Notes: a model not told the origin generated them from the letters alone. 59,114 nucleotides of DNA from Methanobacteriota archaeon (GCA_903877165.1 CAIRCU010000037.1:1-59114), one strand, 5' to 3'; counted from the stretch's first letter, positions 15,480 to 23,400 are shown. Translations and numbers: made by a program.

Positions 15480-16156
15480 GGTTCACCTTCTTCGGTCTTC
15501 GGTTTCTTCGTAGCTGGCTTCTTCTTCGCCGGCGCCTTCTTCGCCTCGCCCTCCGCGGATTCCTCAGGGGGTGCAGGGGCTTTCGTCTCAGGCGCGGCCT
15601 CTTCAGGTGCTGGTGCAGGCGCTTCAGCCTCGGGAGCGGCGGGTGCCTCCGGTGCCTCGGCTGCGGCTTTCTCCGCCTCCTCGGCGGCCTTCACGGCACG
15701 CTCCTCATCTTCCTTGGCCTTCTCAACAGCCTTCAGCTCTTCCTCACGGGCCTTGATCTGCTCCTCGGCTTCTTTCTCCACTTCCTTCTTCGCAGTTTCG
15801 GAGAGTTTCGCCTCAAGCTTCCGACGCCGCCATTTATCCGTAAGATTCAACTTCGTAATCAGCAGGGTGCTGGCTGGGAGGGGCTTGGCGACCTTGGTGC
15901 CTTTCGCGGTCGAGACGATTACGCCTTCGACGTTGACGGTCATATCACGGACATTGACCTTGGCGACCTTGTCCTCATGGCCCTTGTAGCTGCCGCGCAT
16001 CACCTTCACCGTGTCACCCTTGATGACCGGGATGCTGCGACGGTCGTACTTCAGCAGCAGGTTCTCCGCCAGATGTGAGGAGATCCACTTGCGCTTCAGG
16101 TGAACCGGCGCGTTATATAGGAAGGATCGTTGTTTACGTGCTTTAATCGTCGTCAT
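15476..16156 (-). CDS. rpl24: 50S ribosomal protein uL24 with long Ala/Glu/Pro tail
   Basis: 226 residues, of which only the first 120 or so match archaeal uL24. That core has QRSFLYNAPVHLKRKWISSH, then the KOW motif VIKGDTVKVMRGSYKGHEDK and VEGVIVSTAKGTKVAKPLPA. From about residue 120 the protein becomes a charged helix (KLSETAKKEVEKEAEEQIKA), then an Ala/Pro/Glu-rich segment, and ends in a Lys-rich stretch with APAKKKPATKKPKTEEGEP. The tail is probably disordered or coiled and would project from the tunnel-exit side where uL24 sits. Overlaps rps4e by ATGA. Confidence 0.96.
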   Translation of the reverse strand: MTTIKARKQRSFLYNAPVHLKRKWISSHLAENLLLKYDRRSIPVIKGDTVKVMRGSYKGHEDKVAKVNVRDMTVNVEGVIVSTAKGTKVAKPLPASTLLITKLNLTDKWRRRKLEAKLSETAKKEVEKEAEEQIKAREEELKAVEKAKEDEERAVKAAEEAEKAAAEAPEAPAAPEAEAPAPAPEEAAPETKAPAPPEESAEGEAKKAPAKKKPATKKPKTEEGEP

Positions 16157-16169
16157 AAGACTTCACACT

Positions 16170-16568
16170 TTAGAGGATGGTTGCTGCCAAGGCAGCTATT
16201 TTTGGCCAGCGTTCCGCGGCTTCTATCGAGACAGGACCCTTGATCATGGTTCCTTTCGTCTCACCAGTATCCGTCATCAGGACCGCTGCGTTGTCCTCGA
16301 ACTGCACCATCAGTCCGTCCGGTCGACGGAACGGCCGACGCTGTCGGACAATCACAGCCTTGAGAATCTGACGTTTCATGTCGGTCGCGCCTTTCTTGAC
16401 GCTCACGATGACCATGTCGCCGACGCCCGCCGACGGCGTACGCCGGTGAACACCCTTGGTCTTCAACGTCATGATAATCTGCACGACTTTCGCACCAGTG
16501 TTATCGATGCAATTCAACCGGGCGCCCACGGGCAGCCCGCGCATGACTCTTCCAGCGATTCCTTTCAT
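16170..16568 (-). CDS. rpl14: 50S ribosomal protein uL14
   Basis: 132 residues, archaeal form. Diagnostic segments are RGLPVGARLNCIDNTGAKVV, GVGDMVIVSVKKGATDMKRQ, AVIVRQRRPFRRPDGLMVQF and FEDNAAVLMTDTGETKGTMI. uL14 lies at the subunit interface. It follows rps17 by about 16 bases and precedes rpl24 by 13. Confidence 0.97.
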   Translation of the reverse strand: MKGIAGRVMRGLPVGARLNCIDNTGAKVVQIIMTLKTKGVHRRTPSAGVGDMVIVSVKKGATDMKRQILKAVIVRQRRPFRRPDGLMVQFEDNAAVLMTDTGETKGTMIKGPVSIEAAERWPKIAALAATIL

Positions 16569-16584
16569 GTCTAATCACCTGAAA

Positions 16585-16929
16585 TTAGAGTTTCTCCACC
16601 GCAACGAACGAGACGGTCTTACTCAACGGCCGGCACTCCGCGATCCGCACCTGATCCCCGACCCCGAGCTTCATGCAGGGCGGGCAGTGGGCGTGGTATA
16701 CAGACGTCCGCTTCTCGTACCGTTCGTACTTCTTCACGAAATGTTGGAATTCTCGCTGCACCGCGATGGTCCCGTGCCGTTTCGTGGAGACCACGACCCC
16801 GGTCAGGATCTGGCCGCGTACCGGCAGGACCCCGTGGAACGGGCAGTCCCGGTCGGCGCAGCTCTCGCTGGGTGCTTTGATGTTCAAGCCTATGTCTCGT
16901 GGCTGTTTTCCTTCTGCCAAGACGTTCAC
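16585..16929 (-). CDS. rps17: 30S ribosomal protein uS17
   Basis: 114 residues, the archaeal/eukaryotic S17 type with a DxDCPFHG-like N-terminal segment ([20 protein letters not shown]). An OB-fold core follows ([60 protein letters not shown]). It binds the 16S 5' domain. The ATG overlaps the stop of rnp1. Confidence 0.97.
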   Translation of the reverse strand: MNVLAEGKQPRDIGLNIKAPSESCADRDCPFHGVLPVRGQILTGVVVSTKRHGTIAVQREFQHFVKKYERYEKRTSVYHAHCPPCMKLGVGDQVRIAECRPLSKTVSFVAVEKL

Positions 16930-17189
16930 CTTAGTCGTTTGATTCTCTCCTCCGGTCGATGCCGCAGGAGGCTTCCGTTGATGTTCCGTGTTTGATTGTG
17001 ATCCGTGATTTGGAATGTCGCGGTGTGTTTGGCGATGCGCCGACGGCCATCGCCCGTGTCGATGAGGAAGGTGTTCTTCGTTTCGTCAATGATCGTCCCT
17101 GTCCGCCCGACCCAGCTGGGGTCGGTGCAGGCGATGATGGTGACGGTTCGTCCGATCCATTCATCAGCGAGGACGGTGTCGTGATCCAT
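16926..17189 (-). CDS. rnp1: RNase P protein Rnp1 (Rpp29/Pop4 homologue)
   Basis: 87 residues. The Sm-like fold of archaeal RNase P subunit 1 is visible in [39 protein letters not shown] and [13 protein letters not shown]. With Rpp21 it stabilises the specificity domain of RNase P RNA for tRNA 5' maturation. Its place between aIF1 and rps17 is the standard archaeal one. The C terminus ([16 protein letters not shown]) is basic, as in the family. It overlaps rps17 by 4 bases and lies 47 bases after aIF1. Confidence 0.93.
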   Translation of the reverse strand: MDHDTVLADEWIGRTVTIIACTDPSWVGRTGTIIDETKNTFLIDTGDGRRRIAKHTATFQITDHNQTRNINGSLLRHRPEERIKRLR

Positions 17190-17236
17190 GACTCCCTCAA
17201 TCGTAGTCTCTCTTTAGGGGTCTGATCTGTAGGGTC

Positions 17237-17536
17237 TTACTGGACTTCGACGATGAACCCGAGCTTCTCAAGCGCCTGCCGCACCTTCGCCCGATGGTCG
17301 CCCTGCAGCTCGATTTTCCCGTCTTTAATAGTACCGCCGCAGGCGCAAATGGACTTCAGGTTGCTGACCAGCGCATTCATGTCAAGATCGTGGGGGTTGA
17401 GTCCATCCACGACCGTCATCGTCTTGCCGTACCGCCGCTTGTCCACAGCAATGGTGATGTTTTGCTGTTCACGGGCGATCTCTTCACAGACACAGATCTC
17501 CTTGGGGAGACCACATTTCGGGCAGATATCACTCAT
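17237..17536 (-). CDS. Translation initiation factor aIF1 (SUI1)
   Basis: 99 residues. The N terminus carries a small zinc-ribbon-like cluster with Cys at 5, 8, 15 and 17 (CPKCGLPKEICVC). The SUI1 domain follows, with KRRYGKTMTVVDGLNPHDLD, LVSNLKSICACGGTIKDGKI and ELQGDHRAKVRQALEKLGFI. aIF1 helps the 30S subunit select the correct start codon. It overlaps the rpl29 stop by 8 bases, so it is coupled to ribosomal protein synthesis. Confidence 0.96.
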   Translation of the reverse strand: MSDICPKCGLPKEICVCEEIAREQQNITIAVDKRRYGKTMTVVDGLNPHDLDMNALVSNLKSICACGGTIKDGKIELQGDHRAKVRQALEKLGFIVEVQ

Positions 17537-17738
17537 TGGTCAGTTCTCCTTCCTCCCGCATGACCGTCAGGATTCGTGCAATGGACATCCGGAGCTGCCG
17601 GATCTTCCCTGGGGACGGCGTTGAGCCTCCCATGGCGGACATCCCGCGTTCATGCATCAGGTCTTCTCGTAGTTCTCGCAGCTTCTTCTGTCGATCATCG
17701 GCAGACATGCCGCGGATTTCTTTAGCCTTAAGCACCAT
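17529..17738 (-). CDS. rpl29: 50S ribosomal protein uL29
   Basis: 69 residues forming the typical helical hairpin: MVLKAKEIRGMSADDRQKKL, LRELREDLMHERGMSAMGGS, SPGKIRQLRMSIARILTVMR. It sits by the tunnel exit and is part of the docking site for nascent-chain factors. Its start overlaps the rps3 stop and its end overlaps aIF1. Confidence 0.96.
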   Translation of the reverse strand: MVLKAKEIRGMSADDRQKKLRELREDLMHERGMSAMGGSTPSPGKIRQLRMSIARILTVMREEGELTNE

Positions 17739-18693
17739 TCACGTCGCCCTCCTCGATGAGTCTCTTGAGGTGTTTGACGAGATTCTCAGCAGTCTTCTGA
17801 CCTATGCCCTCGATCGCCAGAAGGTCGTCGAGGTCCATGCTCATGAGCTCCTCAAGTGAAGAGATCTTCGCAGCCTCTAGTTTCTTCACGATCGAAGGTC
17901 CGATGCCGGGAATCTTAGTAATCAATGTAATCGGCGTCTTCTTTTCCACATCCATGTCAAGTTCGATGGGAGGTTTTTCTTCCACGTCGGCGGGCTGTGG
18001 CTCAGCAGGGGCCGTTTCAGCCGCAGCGGGCGTCTCGACAACCGGCGCCGGCACCTCTGGTGCAGGGGCAGGCGTGACGGGTGCCGCAGCAGCTGTAGGC
18101 TGGATAATCTTGATATCATCCGGCATTCTCGCGTCGGGCCGCATGATGCGGACTTTAACGCCGAGGACTCCGGGTTTGAGTTTGGCGACAGCGAAGCCGA
18201 TATCCATCATCTGTTTGGCGGTCTCACCGCAGTACTTCACGTGGCCCTCTGTGAACTTCTCGGTGCGGTGCCGCTCCCCGGTGAGTTTACCGGAGATGAT
18301 GACCTGGCAGCCTTTCGCACCGGACTGCATGATGCGTCGTACCGTGGAATGTCCAGCGCGCCTGAAGTGCCAGCCGCGCTCTAATGCCTCCGCAAGTTTC
18401 TCCGCCATGATCTGGGCATTAAGGGATGCGCTCGACCCTGCCTCTTGGATTTCAATCTGCGGGTTGTCGACGTTGAACTTGACGCGAATCGACTCGGTGA
18501 GCTCCCGGATCTTTGCCCCACTCTTGCCGATGACCATGCCTGGGCGTTCCACGAGGATGTTCACACGAGTTCCAATCGGGGTACGCTGAATGCTCATCCC
18601 GCCGAACCCGGCGCCTTCAATTTCCTTGACGAGGAACCGCTTGATTAAGGATCGCTTGGCATTCTCTCGGATAAACTTGCGTTCATTCGCCAT
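17728..18693 (-). CDS. rps3: 30S ribosomal protein uS3 with C-terminal HhH domain
   Basis: 321 residues, about 90-110 longer than usual. The KH domain is at residues about 18-90 (RTPIGTRVNILVERPGMVIG, KSGAKIRELTESIRVKFNVD). The S3 C-terminal domain follows, with AGHSTVRRIMQSGAKGCQVI and GVLGVKVRIMRPDARMPDDI to about 195. An Ala/Pro/Glu linker (about 200-255) leads to a helix-hairpin-helix pair (ITKIPGIGPSIVKKLEAAKI, LLAIEGIGQKTAENLVKHLK). uS3 forms part of the mRNA entry helicase site. The added domain is of the Rad51/RuvA-like DNA/RNA-binding kind and its role here is unknown. Overlaps rpl22 upstream and rpl29 downstream. Confidence 0.96.
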   Translation of the reverse strand: MANERKFIRENAKRSLIKRFLVKEIEGAGFGGMSIQRTPIGTRVNILVERPGMVIGKSGAKIRELTESIRVKFNVDNPQIEIQEAGSSASLNAQIMAEKLAEALERGWHFRRAGHSTVRRIMQSGAKGCQVIISGKLTGERHRTEKFTEGHVKYCGETAKQMMDIGFAVAKLKPGVLGVKVRIMRPDARMPDDIKIIQPTAAAAPVTPAPAPEVPAPVVETPAAAETAPAEPQPADVEEKPPIELDMDVEKKTPITLITKIPGIGPSIVKKLEAAKISSLEELMSMDLDDLLAIEGIGQKTAENLVKHLKRLIEEGDVNGA

Positions 18694-19142
18694 TATTCTA
18701 CCTCTTCGAGGATGATTTCGACATCAGTCGTCGTCTCGTTACTGTCTGTGGCGCGGCCATGGGCTCGAGGCATCATCGCCTTGATGACGCGGCCTTGGTA
18801 CGCCGAGATATGAGCGATGCGCATAGTCTCAGGGGTGAACCCCTTGTATTCCGCGTTGTTCTCCGCGTTCTCAAGGATTTTAAGCATGTAGGAGGCCGCC
18901 TTCTGCGGAAACGACGCAGGCCCGGGGGCACCCTTCTGATGATGGACCTTGTGGTTGTGGTACACCGCGCGTACAGGCTGCTTGAGGGCGATGACGGCCT
19001 CGAGGTACTTCTTCCCCTCTTCAAGCGTCAACCCACGCAACGCATACGCGAGGTTCATGGAATCCTTAGGGGAGCAGTGTAGCTCAAAGCCAAAGGCCTT
19101 GGCGCTTTTCTCCGGGTTAAGCTCTTGTTGGTATCTGCGCAT
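18693..19142 (-). CDS. rpl22: 50S ribosomal protein uL22
   Basis: 149 residues, archaeal form. Diagnostic parts are the N-terminal helix ELHCSPKDSMNLAYALRGLT, VRAVYHNHKVHHQKGAPGPA, QKAASYMLKILENAENNAEY and RAHGRATDSNETTTDVEIIL. uL22 lines the peptide exit tunnel. Its stop overlaps the rps3 start by one base and it follows rps19 by 6 bases. Confidence 0.97.
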   Translation of the reverse strand: MRRYQQELNPEKSAKAFGFELHCSPKDSMNLAYALRGLTLEEGKKYLEAVIALKQPVRAVYHNHKVHHQKGAPGPASFPQKAASYMLKILENAENNAEYKGFTPETMRIAHISAYQGRVIKAMMPRAHGRATDSNETTTDVEIILEEVE

Positions 19143-19148
19143 GGCTCA

Positions 19149-19586
19149 TCACTTCAGTGGCATGAACTTGGATCCTCGGGTGGCACCGACACCAGGTCCG
19201 GTGTGTCTCACTTTCTTGCGGGTCAACGCGAACTCGCCGAGATAGTGGCCGACCATCTGCGGCTGGATGTTGATGCGTTCGAATTCTTTACCATTGTGAA
19301 CCTGGATGTTGCGGCCGATGAACAACGGCAGGATCGGCATATCCCGGCTGTGGGTCTTGACGACCACGTCATGGGGCGTGTTCTTCAGGTCCTCCAGGAG
19401 TTTGTTCTGCTCATACGTCAGGCCGCGTTTGAACGTCCGGCGAATCCGCGACGGCAGCAGCGGCAACAGCTCCTCTAAGGAAAGCTTCTGCAGATCCTCC
19501 AAAGAAAGCCCGTAGTAACGGAACTCCTTCTTGCGGACCTCGATTTTCTTGCGGTCCTTCCTGCGTTTCGACTGGAAATCTACCAT
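19149..19586 (-). CDS. rps19: 30S ribosomal protein uS19
   Basis: 145 residues, the longer archaeal/eukaryotic uS19. It shows a basic N-terminal part (KRRKDRKKIEVRKKEFRYYG), the LLPLLPSRIRRTFKRGLTYE region and the S19 core (VVKTHSRDMPILPLFIGRNI, VGHYLGEFALTRKKVRHTGP). It lies on the 30S head near the tRNA sites. It follows rpl2 by 7 bases. Confidence 0.97.
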   Translation of the reverse strand: MVDFQSKRRKDRKKIEVRKKEFRYYGLSLEDLQKLSLEELLPLLPSRIRRTFKRGLTYEQNKLLEDLKNTPHDVVVKTHSRDMPILPLFIGRNIQVHNGKEFERINIQPQMVGHYLGEFALTRKKVRHTGPGVGATRGSKFMPLK

Positions 19587-19593
19587 GAGTCAT

Positions 19594-20301
19594 CTACCTC
19601 CGTCCGGTCCGGCGCGGCGCCAGGTTCCCGACTTTCCGCCCGGGGGGCGCGCCACGTGAGACTGAGCTGGGTTTGCCGACGTGCTGGTGGCTTCCTCCAC
19701 CATGGGGGTGGTCCACGGGATTCATCGCGATGCCACGGACGATGGGGTATTGTCTGCCTTTTGGACGTCGAGCCCAGTATTTCTTGCCGGCTTTCATGAA
19801 CGGCTTCTCCGGGCGTCCGCCGCCGGCGGGGACGCCGATGGTCGCCCGGCACATGGAATCTAAGGTCTTGAATTGTCCGGAGGGCAGCCGGACGATGGTA
19901 CGGCGCGGGTCATGGGAGATGATGGACGCGCTGCTGCCACCGGCTCGGACGAGCTTGCCGCCGTCCCCGGGCGTGATCTCAATATCATAAATAGGGTACC
20001 CCTCAGGGACGACCCCGATGGGCATGATGTTGCCGGATTCGACGTCCGCCCGGCTTTTCGTAAACATGATTTTCTTGCCGACGGCGATGCCTTCGGTTGC
20101 CAGGATCTGGATGGTTTTGTTGTCTTTGGACCGGAGCCTAGCGATGGGGGCGCTACGGCCGGGGTCATGGATGATCTCGGTGATGGTGCCGTGCATCTCT
20201 TTGTCGCTGCCGTACTTGATGTCTCCGCGGAATTTGTGGGATTGGACGTTGAAACGGCCTCGGTGGCGTCCTCGGCGTTGTTGGATTAGGTTCTTTCCCA
20301 T
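19594..20301 (-). CDS. rpl2: 50S ribosomal protein uL2
   Basis: 235 residues. The conserved peptidyl transferase-adjacent loop GIAMNPVDHPHGGGSHQHVG is present near residues 190-210, including the invariant His in DHPHGG. Other L2 parts are GRFNVQSHKFRGDIKYGSDK and TIVRLPSGQFKTLDSMCRAT. uL2 is required for subunit association and peptide bond formation. It follows rpl23 by 13 bases. Confidence 0.97.
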   Translation of the reverse strand: MGKNLIQQRRGRHRGRFNVQSHKFRGDIKYGSDKEMHGTITEIIHDPGRSAPIARLRSKDNKTIQILATEGIAVGKKIMFTKSRADVESGNIMPIGVVPEGYPIYDIEITPGDGGKLVRAGGSSASIISHDPRRTIVRLPSGQFKTLDSMCRATIGVPAGGGRPEKPFMKAGKKYWARRPKGRQYPIVRGIAMNPVDHPHGGGSHQHVGKPSSVSRGAPPGRKVGNLAPRRTGRR

Positions 20302-20314
20302 GGGTTCACCTCGT

Positions 20315-20572
20315 TTAGAAGACTCCTATGCGCATGCCGATGTCTTCAGCCTTGTATTCGGGCATGAAGGTGACGACTGCGTGTTTGCCGATCTTGGTGA
20401 TGCGTGTGTTGACGCTCTTGACTTTGACGTCGAACATCTTTTCGACGGCGCTTTTTATTTGGGATTTTCTGGCGGTGCGGCGGACGATGAACTCGAGAGC
20501 GTTTTTTTGTTCCATCTGCATCATGGTTTTTTCTGTGACGTGGGGATGGCGGATGATGGCGTAGGGGTCCAT
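20315..20572 (-). CDS. rpl23: 50S ribosomal protein uL23
   Basis: 85 residues from the ATG at 20572. An in-frame start 12 bases upstream would run into the rpl4 stop. The start follows the rpl4 TAA directly (TAACATG) and uses a GGAGGTG site at the end of rpl4. Sequence is typical: YAIIRHPHVTEKTMMQMEQK, LEFIVRRTARKSQIKSAVEK and FDVKVKSVNTRITKIGKHAV. uL23 is the main tunnel-exit docking site for SRP and other nascent-chain factors. Confidence 0.96.
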   Translation of the reverse strand: MDPYAIIRHPHVTEKTMMQMEQKNALEFIVRRTARKSQIKSAVEKMFDVKVKSVNTRITKIGKHAVVTFMPEYKAEDIGMRIGVF

Positions 20573-20573
20573 G

Positions 20574-21335
20574 TTACTTCGCACCTCCGAGTTTGTGGAG
20601 CGCGGATTTGGTGAAAACGGTGAGTCTGCCGGCGGTGCCGCCGGGGGCGAGCATCTCGATGTTCAGCTGCGCGGGCATGGTGACGTCGACGCCGGTGAGG
20701 TTCCTGGAGCCGCGAGCGACGGTGTCGGTGGTGGAGACGATGAGGATGGATTTGGGAATGCGGTATTTGCGGCCGCGCATCTTGCCTTTACCGGCGCGGA
20801 TGTGCTTGCCGTTCTCGGCTCGGAGGATGTCGGTGTAGATGCCGATCTTGTTGAAGGCGGCGATAACGTCTTTGACTTTCACGAGCGCCTCGAAGCCGTC
20901 GTCGATGACGATAGGGAGGGTGACGTCGTCTTTGAAGCTGTGTCCACGGGCGGTGACGATGGTCTTGTCCGCGGTCGCTGCGAGTGCACTGTTGCGGGCG
21001 AGCGCCTGCTCTTTCTTGTTCATTTTTTCTTTCCAGCTGTGCTCGGCTTTGGGTGGATGGGCGCGTCTGCCGCCGACGACGTTGGGGGCAAGCGCTGCGG
21101 CCTGGCCTTGGGTGAGACGGGGGACACGGGACATGCCTCGGCCTTTGCCGACACTGGCGACCGCGTGTCGGGTGCCTGCGAGCGGGTCGCTGCCGTAGGG
21201 CTGTCGCTGGTTGGAGTGGGTGACTTCGAAGGATTTCTTGATGATGTCCGGGCGGTAGACGGTGGTGAAGACCTTAGGCAGGGTGATCTGTTCTTTGACG
21301 GTGCCGTCGAGGCCGTAGACGTTGATCTTGGTCAT
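20574..21335 (-). CDS. rpl4: 50S ribosomal protein uL4
   Basis: 253 residues of the archaeal/eukaryotic type. Markers are INVYGLDGTVKEQITLPKVF, the tunnel loop with GRGMSRVPRLTQGQAAALAP and GGRRAHPPKAEHSWKEKMNK, and LRAENGKHIRAGKGKMRGRK. The loop lines the exit tunnel near uL22. It starts 6 bases after the rpl3 stop. Confidence 0.97.
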   Translation of the reverse strand: MTKINVYGLDGTVKEQITLPKVFTTVYRPDIIKKSFEVTHSNQRQPYGSDPLAGTRHAVASVGKGRGMSRVPRLTQGQAAALAPNVVGGRRAHPPKAEHSWKEKMNKKEQALARNSALAATADKTIVTARGHSFKDDVTLPIVIDDGFEALVKVKDVIAAFNKIGIYTDILRAENGKHIRAGKGKMRGRKYRIPKSILIVSTTDTVARGSRNLTGVDVTMPAQLNIEMLAPGGTAGRLTVFTKSALHKLGGAK

Positions 21336-21341
21336 GTCTGG

Positions 21342-22331
21342 TTACACTCCTTGTTTACTTGAGACGGAGATGAAGGTGACTTCTGGTTTTTGGATTTTGA
21401 CGCCGCGTTGGTACCGGATCGCGTCGCGCAGGCCGATGAGCCGTTTGGTTGGACCGGGGATGGAGCCGTGCAGGAGGATGTAGGAGTTGCGGATGACGCC
21501 GTACTTGGGGAAGCCGCCTGCGGGGGTGATCTCGGTGCCGTTGTCGCCGATCTTCAGGACGCGCTTGTTGTATTCGGTGCGCTGGGCGTACCCGAGTTGT
21601 CCGGCTTGGGGGACGGTGGCTTGGACGTAGCTGGGGTGCCAGGAGCCTGCGGTGCCGATGAGCCGGCGGTGTTTGCTGTTCTTATGGAAAAGGAGTTTGA
21701 CGTGGTGACGCTTAATCGTGCCTTGGAATCCTTTGCCTTTGGTGACCGCGATGGTGTCGAGCATGTCGCCTTCGCTGATGACGTCGCTGATTTTGAGTTC
21801 TTTGCCCAGGATGCTCTTGGCGTATGTAATCTGGTCTTGGATGCTGCCGCCGCCGATTTTGACTTCGGTGATCTCCGGGGCTTTCTTGGGGACGCCGGTG
21901 ACGAGCTTGGGTTGGGTGTAGATGATGGCGCGGAGTTCTTCGGCGTCAGTGGGGATTTCCTTGGCCTGGGGTTTTTTCTTGGGCATGGGGATGCGTCGGT
22001 TGAGCTCTGGTTCGAGGCTCTCCGCCCAGGCTTCATAAGTGACGTGCAGGCCGTAGGCGTCGCGTTGGTACGCGCGGATGGCGGCGACGCGCATGGGTGG
22101 TGTTTCGACGACGGTGACGGGGACTTTGACTTCGCGTCCGCTGGTGGTGCTTGTGGGTCGGTAGTCGATGATGAAGGCATGGGTCATGCCGGCTTTGTAT
22201 CCGAAGAATGCTTGGATTTTAGGTTTGTCGCCGCCCTGGACCCAGCGGTCGATGTGCGGGGTTTGGCTTGCGGCGCGTTTGCGGGGCCAGTACCCATGAG
22301 ATCCTCTCTTAGGGTGGTGGATATTTGCCAT
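21342..22331 (-). CDS. rpl3: 50S ribosomal protein uL3, first gene of the operon
   Basis: 329 residues, archaeal length. The N terminus (HHPKRGSHGYWPRKRAASQT), QAFFGYKAGMTHAFIIDYRP, GKGFQGTIKRHHVKLLFHKN and GSWHPSYVQATVPQAGQLGY identify it. uL3 reaches the peptidyl transferase centre. It is the promoter-proximal gene of an operon running through rpl30, about 12 kb, with 19 further genes spaced or overlapping tightly. The S10-type neighbour and SPOUT methylase often found upstream in other archaea are absent. Confidence 0.97.
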   Translation of the reverse strand: MANIHHPKRGSHGYWPRKRAASQTPHIDRWVQGGDKPKIQAFFGYKAGMTHAFIIDYRPTSTTSGREVKVPVTVVETPPMRVAAIRAYQRDAYGLHVTYEAWAESLEPELNRRIPMPKKKPQAKEIPTDAEELRAIIYTQPKLVTGVPKKAPEITEVKIGGGSIQDQITYAKSILGKELKISDVISEGDMLDTIAVTKGKGFQGTIKRHHVKLLFHKNSKHRRLIGTAGSWHPSYVQATVPQAGQLGYAQRTEYNKRVLKIGDNGTEITPAGGFPKYGVIRNSYILLHGSIPGPTKRLIGLRDAIRYQRGVKIQKPEVTFISVSSKQGV

Positions 22332-22497
22332 AGTCTATCCTCTGCCGTGTATGCTGGAAGACTGAAGTTCCCTTCGGTTTCCGTGGTTGTGGTGTCGTAA
22401 CCGTGACATGTCCGCCGCGGCCCAAGAAGATGGCGAGGCCGCTGTTTACCGGGATTCTCAGGGGAATTGCCCGGATGCGTGTCTGGTTAGGACCAGG
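22332..22497 (-). promoter_or_regulatory. Long 5' leader of rpl3 operon
   Basis: The TATA box at 22519-22528 predicts a start near 22497, leaving about 165 bases before the rpl3 ATG. The leader could form a small hairpin near the coding start (GAAG-GGAA-CTTC) and a longer GC-rich stem around CGGCC...GGGCCG. A 64-codon reading frame from 22503 to 22309 spans it and overlaps the rpl3 start, but its ATG lies upstream of the predicted transcript start. The leader may serve feedback control by a ribosomal protein; that is an inference. Confidence 0.4.
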
Positions 22498-22518
22498 ATA
22501 CATGGCATAAAAGAATTA

Positions 22519-22528
22519 GTATTTAAAT
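22519..22528 (-). promoter_or_regulatory. TATA box of the ribosomal protein operon
   Basis: On the minus strand the box reads ATTTAAATAC, a strong archaeal TATA element. It is the only good candidate upstream of rpl3. Confidence 0.6.
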
Positions 22529-22800
22529 CTTATGAGGGGTTCGGCAGTTTCGAGGGTCCCTTGCGAGGACCTGGATGGCGACGTGTTTAGTGGTATGGTC
22601 AACGGTTCGACCGTGGCATGAGCCTCGCCTCTTTCGTTCATTTGTGATGGGTCTTGGGCGCAGTACTATTATTATTGCAGGAAGTGTGCATCGCTCCCAC
22701 GTTTTTCAACTGTTTTCGTCTGGTTGCCTGCCAGAATCATAACACATATAACCTTGTAGTCCATACATCCCTGTGAGATAGTGAAGGTGGGATTAGCATT
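22529..22800. other. Divergent intergenic region before the winged-helix gene
   Basis: No gene is seen. It holds the upstream side of the rpl3 promoter, a short inverted repeat (GGTCC CTTGCGA GGACC, near 22556-22572), and, near the plus-strand gene, a TATA-like ACATATAA at about 22743 followed by GAAGGTGGGAT just before the ATG at 22801. No tRNA fold could be drawn. Confidence 0.5.
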
Positions 22801-23208
22801 ATGGCACCTGTGACTCAATTTGGAGAAAACGCTGGAAAGGTATGGGACGCACTGAACTGCAAGGGCCCCCTCTCGGAGACGAAACTGTTGACTACGACGC
22901 TTTTAGATGAGCGTGAGCTGCAGGCCGCGATTGGCTGGCTTGCCCGTGAGAACAAGATCTGCAAGAACGGCACCGTCTACAAGCTTGGTGATACGAACTT
23001 GACCCCGAAGATTGGGATGGATGCCGGCAAGGTCTGGATGGTTCTGTCGCAGAAGGGCGAGACGGACATACAGACGCTGGCGCGCGTGGCCAGACTGGAT
23101 GTCAGCGAGGCGTTCAGCGCGCTCGGATGGCTTGCCCGTGAGGAGAAGATTCAGACCAAGGTCGATGAGAAACAGAGTCGGCCCCAAGTGAAGGTCTGGC
23201 TGAAGTAA
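22801..23208 (+). CDS. Tandem winged-helix protein (DUF2582-like)
   Basis: 135 residues made of two related winged-helix units. Unit 1 has FGENAGKVWDALNCKGPLSE and LQAAIGWLARENKICKNGTV (residues 7-60). Unit 2 has IGMDAGKVWMVLSQKGETDI and VSEAFSALGWLAREEKIQTK (70-120). The repeated A-x-GWLARE-x-KI motif ends each unit. This matches the small archaeal/bacterial wHTH family often labelled DUF2582. No ligand-binding domain is present, so it likely acts as a simple DNA-binding protein. It is divergent from the ribosomal operon and upstream of the phosphate importer, and either could be its target. Start supported by a GAAGGTGGGAT site. Confidence 0.85.
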   Translation: MAPVTQFGENAGKVWDALNCKGPLSETKLLTTTLLDERELQAAIGWLARENKICKNGTVYKLGDTNLTPKIGMDAGKVWMVLSQKGETDIQTLARVARLDVSEAFSALGWLAREEKIQTKVDEKQSRPQVKVWLK

Positions 23209-23225
23209 TCCAACCTTGTGTTCCT

Positions 23226-23271
23226 TCCTTTTTTCATCTTTCTTTTCTCGTCTTTTTTCTGTTTTTTTTGC
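23226..23271 (+). terminator. T-rich terminator after winged-helix gene
   Basis: Successive T runs (TTCCTTTTTTC, TTTCTTTTC, CTTTTTTC, GTTTTTTTTG) lie within 60 bases of the stop, a clear archaeal poly-T terminator cluster. Confidence 0.6.
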
Positions 23272-23352
23272 TGTGATGTTGGCTTTTTTCCCCTGGCTTC
23301 TACCGTTGAACAGGGGGATTCAGATGGGAAAACGGGTCTTTTTATGGCGTCT

Positions 23353-23397
23353 TACCAATAAAATACCAATTTTGGCATAATGCCAATAATTACCAAT
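23353..23397 (+). promoter_or_regulatory. Candidate pst operator: inverted repeat flanked by TACCAAT repeats
   Basis: TTGGCAT (23372-23378), one A, then ATGCCAA (23380-23386) form a perfect 7-bp inverted repeat. TACCAAT occurs three times around it at 23353, 23364 and 23391. The array ends 4 bases before the TATA box of the pst operon, overlapping where TFB and an activator would bind. It is a good candidate for phosphate-responsive control. Confidence 0.6.
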
Positions 23398-23400
23398 ACT

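Noticed and set aside
22309-22503. 64-residue frame before rpl3 as a protein-coding gene
   Set aside because: Its ATG lies upstream of the transcript start predicted from the TATA box, and composition is Pro/Arg-rich; kept only as a leader observation.
22529-22740. tRNA or other structured RNA gene in the intergenic region
   Set aside because: Only a 5-bp stem (GGTCC/GGACC) and a partial T-loop-like stretch were found; no cloverleaf could be drawn.
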